Source: Jacaranda mimosifolia
Taxonomy: Eukaryota; Streptophyta; Magnoliopsida; Lamiales; Bignoniaceae
Direction of reading: 5' to 3'
Length of the DNA: 64,000 nucleotides
NCBI GenBank assembly: GCA_018894105.1
Contig: CM032117.1
Coordinates: 43,510,501-43,574,500, forward strand
Shown one piece after another: positions 60,329 through 64,000 of this stretch (position 1 is the stretch's first letter; the number at the start of each line of letters is the position of its first letter). The translations under genes and the position numbers were made by a program. The notes below the pieces were generated by a model. It saw nothing but the letters and a program-made list of their open reading frames with translations, did not search any database and was not told the DNA's origin.

Positions 60329-63300
60329 ATATTTAACTTGCACTAAAGTCAATTCCCTATAGTCTTTAAGCCCATGTTCTTAAGATGCTTATCAAAGACC
60401 TTTTGCGTTATGGATTTAGTCAGTAGATTTGCTGTATTCTCTTCACAGGCAACTCTTTTAACTCTAATACTGCCTCTATCAGTGATCACACAAATCAAAT
60501 GATAACACTTCAATATGTTCTTGGATTGTTATTTAGATCTAGGCTCCTTTGCTTGAGCAATAGCACCATTGTTGTCACAAAAGACAAATTACCAGATCGA
60601 CAATGCTAGGCACTACATCTCACTCTCGGGTGAAGTTTTTAATCTGAACACCTTCTTTTGCGGTGCCGACATTGTAATATACTACACTTAAGTGGTTGAG
60701 TCGGTTATAGTTTCTTTCTTAGAACTCTTCAAACTAACTGTACCACCATTTAGGTAGAATTTGAATCCAGGCATGGATTTAAGGCCATTTTGATTGGATT
60801 AGAAACCAGAATTCAAAAATCCCTTGAGTTTCAATTCTCCATTACCATATATCGAAAATAAGTCCTTAGTCATTCTTAAGTGCTTGAGGATTATTTTTAC
60901 GGCTTTCTAGTAATTCTCACTAGGATTGTATTGGTATCGGCTTGTAACATTTAAATCATGTGCTACATCCAGTCTCGTACATAGGATAGCATACATTATG
61001 CTTCCAATAGCGAATGCATAAGGTATGTAGGGCATCCTTTTTCTCTTTTTCTCTGTCTAAGGGCCTATAGATTTAGAAAGACGTAGGCCATGTCCCATGG
61101 AGAGATATTCCCGCTTAGATTCCTCTATACTAAACCTCTTCAGTATCTTGTCTATGTACAAAGATTAGGAGAGCCCCAACATCTTCTTGATTTATCTCTA
61201 TAGATCCATATTCCCAATACGTAGAATGCTTCTCTCAAATCTTTCATGAAGAATTGTGAATACAGTGATGCTTTAGTACACTCTAACATCTCTCTCTCTC
61301 TCATTCCTAATGAGAAGAATGTCATCGATGTAAAGTATAATAAATTAAATTGAACTCTCACTAGCCATCTTGTACATACATGGTTTATACATATTTTTGA
61401 TGAAGCTAAATGATTTAACTATCTTATCAAAATATATGTTCCAACTTTGGGATGCTTGTTTGAGTCCATAAATGGACCTTTGGAGTTTACAAACATTTTG
61501 CTCACTCCCTTTAGATGTAAAGCCTTCCGGTTGCTCCAATTAAATTTTCTTATCAATGTTTCCACTGAGATAGGTGGTCTTTATATCCATTTGCCAAATT
61601 TCACAGTCGTAGTAACCAGCTATGGCGAGCATAATCCTAATGGACTTAGGCATAGTGACTAGTGAAAATGTTTCCTCAGTATCAATACTAAGTCTTTGAG
61701 TATGATACTTTGCCACAAGTTTAGCCCTAAAGGTAGTCAATTCTTTGTCAACTCCAAGCTTGGACATATAGATCTATTTGCTACCAATGGGTAGTATACG
61801 CTCTGGTGGATCTACTAAAGTCCATACTTTGTTGGAGTATATGGAATCCATTTTGGATTTCATGGCCTCAAGCCAATGATCTAAATCCAAGTCTGATATG
61901 GCTTCGTCATATGCCCTTGGATCACTATCCAATTGAATCATCTCATGAAGGAATCTGAGCCTTTTGGGTTACTTCATGATCCATTTTAACCTTCTAGGAA
62001 GTCGTATACTATGCTGGGGATGCTCTTTTGTTTTTATCGCCGACAGAATTATTTGATCATCTTAAACTTTGTCAAGTTCAATGATAATGCCTTTTCTACC
62101 TAATGGAAACTCCTTTTTCCAAAAAGGTGGCATTCCTTGAAATAAACACCTTTTGTTCCAAAGGATCATAGAAGGCTCTTTTGGACATCCCATAAACTTG
62201 CATAAGATGGATCTCGTATCCAACTTCTCTCCCACTAGTCTACCGACATAAGCAGGAGACTCCCAAACTCTTAAATAAGAGTAAGAATGTTCTTTATCAT
62301 ACCACTTCTCATGTGTAATTTTTAGCACCAACTTTGAAAGTACTATATTTAGTAAATTCAACACCATTTCTAGGGCAAATCCCCAAAAGGAAATAGGAAC
62401 ATTATTGAAGCTCATCATGGATCGAACTATGTCTAACAAGGCCCAATTTCTCCATTTGGCCGTTATGTTGGGGTGTGTCAAGTGGAGTCCACTGCGAGAG
62501 AATCTCATTCTTTCTAAGATAATCTAAAAATTAGGTACTTAAGTATTCTCTTTCTTGATCCGATCAAAGAACCTTAACACTAAACTTGAGTTGCTTTTCT
62601 ACTTCATTCCTACAGTCTTCAACTTTTCAAAGGCTTCGGACTTCTTCATAAGATACACACGTACAAACTGAGTGAAATTATCGGTGAAAGTAATAAAGTA
62701 AGAATAGCCTTTGTTCGCACTAACTCTTAGTGGCGCATGTACATCCATATATATCAAATTCAAAGCATTAGTGGAACACTCCACTTGTCTAACAAATGGA
62801 GCCTTCGTTATTTTTCCCTATAAACAATACTCACAAGTAGGTAAGCCCTCAAATCAACTAACACTTTGTGAATTTAGGGCTGCTAACTTGCTTATTCCAT
62901 TCTTGAAAATATGCTCAAGTCTAGCATGCTAAAGATAGGCATTTTCTTGGTTATCTTGCTTTCTTTTGTTTTGTTGAATATGCATTAATGATGATTGACA
63001 ATCGAATATGTATAATCCATTATTCAATGTATTACGAGAAATTAGAGAACTGTTCTTTATTGCCATTAATTTCTCATTCTTAATAGAAAAATCATATTCT
63101 TCTTGATCTAGAATAGGAATTGAAATGATATTCTTAGAAAATGATAGAACAATGATTGACATTCAAGAACTGTTCTTTATTGCCATTAATTTCTCATTCT
63201 TAATAGAAATAATATTGTTTGAAAATGATATTCTTAGAAAAATCATAGAAACAAGGTTCTAAAACAATGATAGAATCTCCTAAATCTAACTATACTACGC

Positions 63301-64000
63301 CTTTGACTTTAGCCATAACTCTTACTCCGTTGCTAAGGTAGAGAATCAAATTCCCATCACCTAGAGACTTTTTTCTTTCCATCCCTAGTAATAAATTGCA
63401 AAGGTGAGAACCACATGCGGTATCAAATACCCATGACGAATAATTAGTCAAAAGATTCATCCTAGTAAACAACAAACTTGCTAAAGTTGCAAGGTATTCC
63501 CTGCAATTACGTTTCTAATACCCCGATTCACCACAATAAAAAGAATGCACACAATAAAAAGAAGCTGCATTCTTTTTATTCTCTTTCTTCTTCTTGAATC
63601 CTTCGGATGCGTCAATGTTATTTTCTCTTAGAAGAAAACCCTTTCTTTTTTCTTGCTCTATCTCTTCTTGCCTTTTGAGCCTTTAGAGTAGGAAGAGGAA
63701 ACAATCATTAGAGGTTTGTCCTTTTTCGTAGTCGCCTTTGCGGTTACCAACTTATTGACCAATTCATTAATGGTGACCTCTTATTTAGACATATTAGAGT
63801 TCACCACAAATTGATCAAATAAACTCGGGAAGGATTGGAGGATCAAATCCACATAAAGATTATTGTCCATAACTATATCCAAGTTTATGAGCTTCTCAAT
63901 AAGCCTAATCATCTTTAGATTTTTGTCATCGATACTTGATCCCTCAACCATCTTGGCCCGAAAAAGCTCCTTATACAACATAAACCTTTCATGCCTTGTT
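60329..64000 (-). pseudogene. Copia gag-pol, minus strand, runs off the window (broken)
   Basis: Domains from right to left: gag UBN2 region (63781-63981, MVEGSSIDDKNLKMIRLIEK), zinc knuckle and basic linker remnants (63500-63780) and protease (about 63290-63475, WVFDTACGSHLCN with DTAC in place of DTGC). A pre-integrase block follows (62929-63162), then integrase (62062-62784, LIYMDVHAPLRVSANKGYSY, FITFTDNFTQFVRVYLMKKS). Reverse transcriptase is at 61152-61767 (YDCEIWQMDIKTTYLSGNI, EQNVCKLQRSIYGLKQASQS), where the YIDD-type active site survives near 61325. RNase H is decayed (60345-61000). Stops and frameshifts separate nearly every block, so it is not functional. A 60-bp stretch around 63170-63200 repeats 63050-63085, a small local duplication. 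Confidence 0.85.

Overview
The window is AT-rich nuclear DNA from a flowering plant, most likely a dicot. The evidence is one intronless plant-type MATE transporter gene embedded in plant transposons: Ty1/copia, Athila-like and other Ty3/gypsy elements, hAT, CACTA, Mutator-like and Tourist-like. I see only one credible host gene. By rough count about three quarters of the sequence is recognisable transposon or repeat DNA, so this looks like a gene-poor, repeat-rich region.

Layout, left part (1-25 kb). The end of a Mutator-like element lies at the left edge. The MATE gene (DETOXIFICATION family, minus strand, 3085-4686) follows, with a TATA box about 90 bp upstream of its start. Next come a non-autonomous hAT element with an 8-bp target duplication (5643-6488), a degenerate ~90-bp minisatellite (about 6830-8130) and a foldback CACTA element with a 3-bp duplication (8582-9265). 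A full-length but dead copia element with both LTRs and a 5-bp duplication is at 10320-15547. After it lie a gypsy gag-protease relic (+) and two decayed copia relics that converge tail to tail (+ 17.8-21.2 kb, - 21.3-24.4 kb).

Middle (25-35 kb). There is a perfect solo LTR with a 5-bp duplication (25793-26670, here called family A), another hAT element (26864-27531) and about 4 kb without recognisable features. A CACTA element (32053-33221) is nested in a probable hAT-like element (31800-34028). A small Tourist-like MITE is at 34303-34637.

Right part (35-64 kb) is a set of nested insertions. An Athila-like 3' internal fragment (here C) was split by a palindromic element (about 35394-49462, 9-bp duplication). 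The arms of that element are Mutator-like terminal repeats joined to family A LTR sequence, and they meet in a head-to-head palindrome at about 46620. Into its left arm went a second complex (35841-45562). This complex consists of gypsy family B LTRs, a gag-only family A element and a family B gag-protease element. Its two outermost B LTRs are in opposite orientation but flanked by the same 5-bp duplication. Two more hAT elements sit in the arms. Fragment C was also split by a 4.35-kb solo-LTR-like insertion full of tandem repeats (49995-54348). The window ends with a CACTA transposon fragment (minus) and a minus-strand copia element. The long 3' LTR of that copia element is itself interrupted by a second Mutator-like foldback element (57371-59149).

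The coding remnants of the retroelements all carry stops, frameshifts or missing domains, so no element in the window looks autonomous. Family names A, B and C are labels used only in this annotation. Lineage assignments come from motif recognition by eye and no database was searched.
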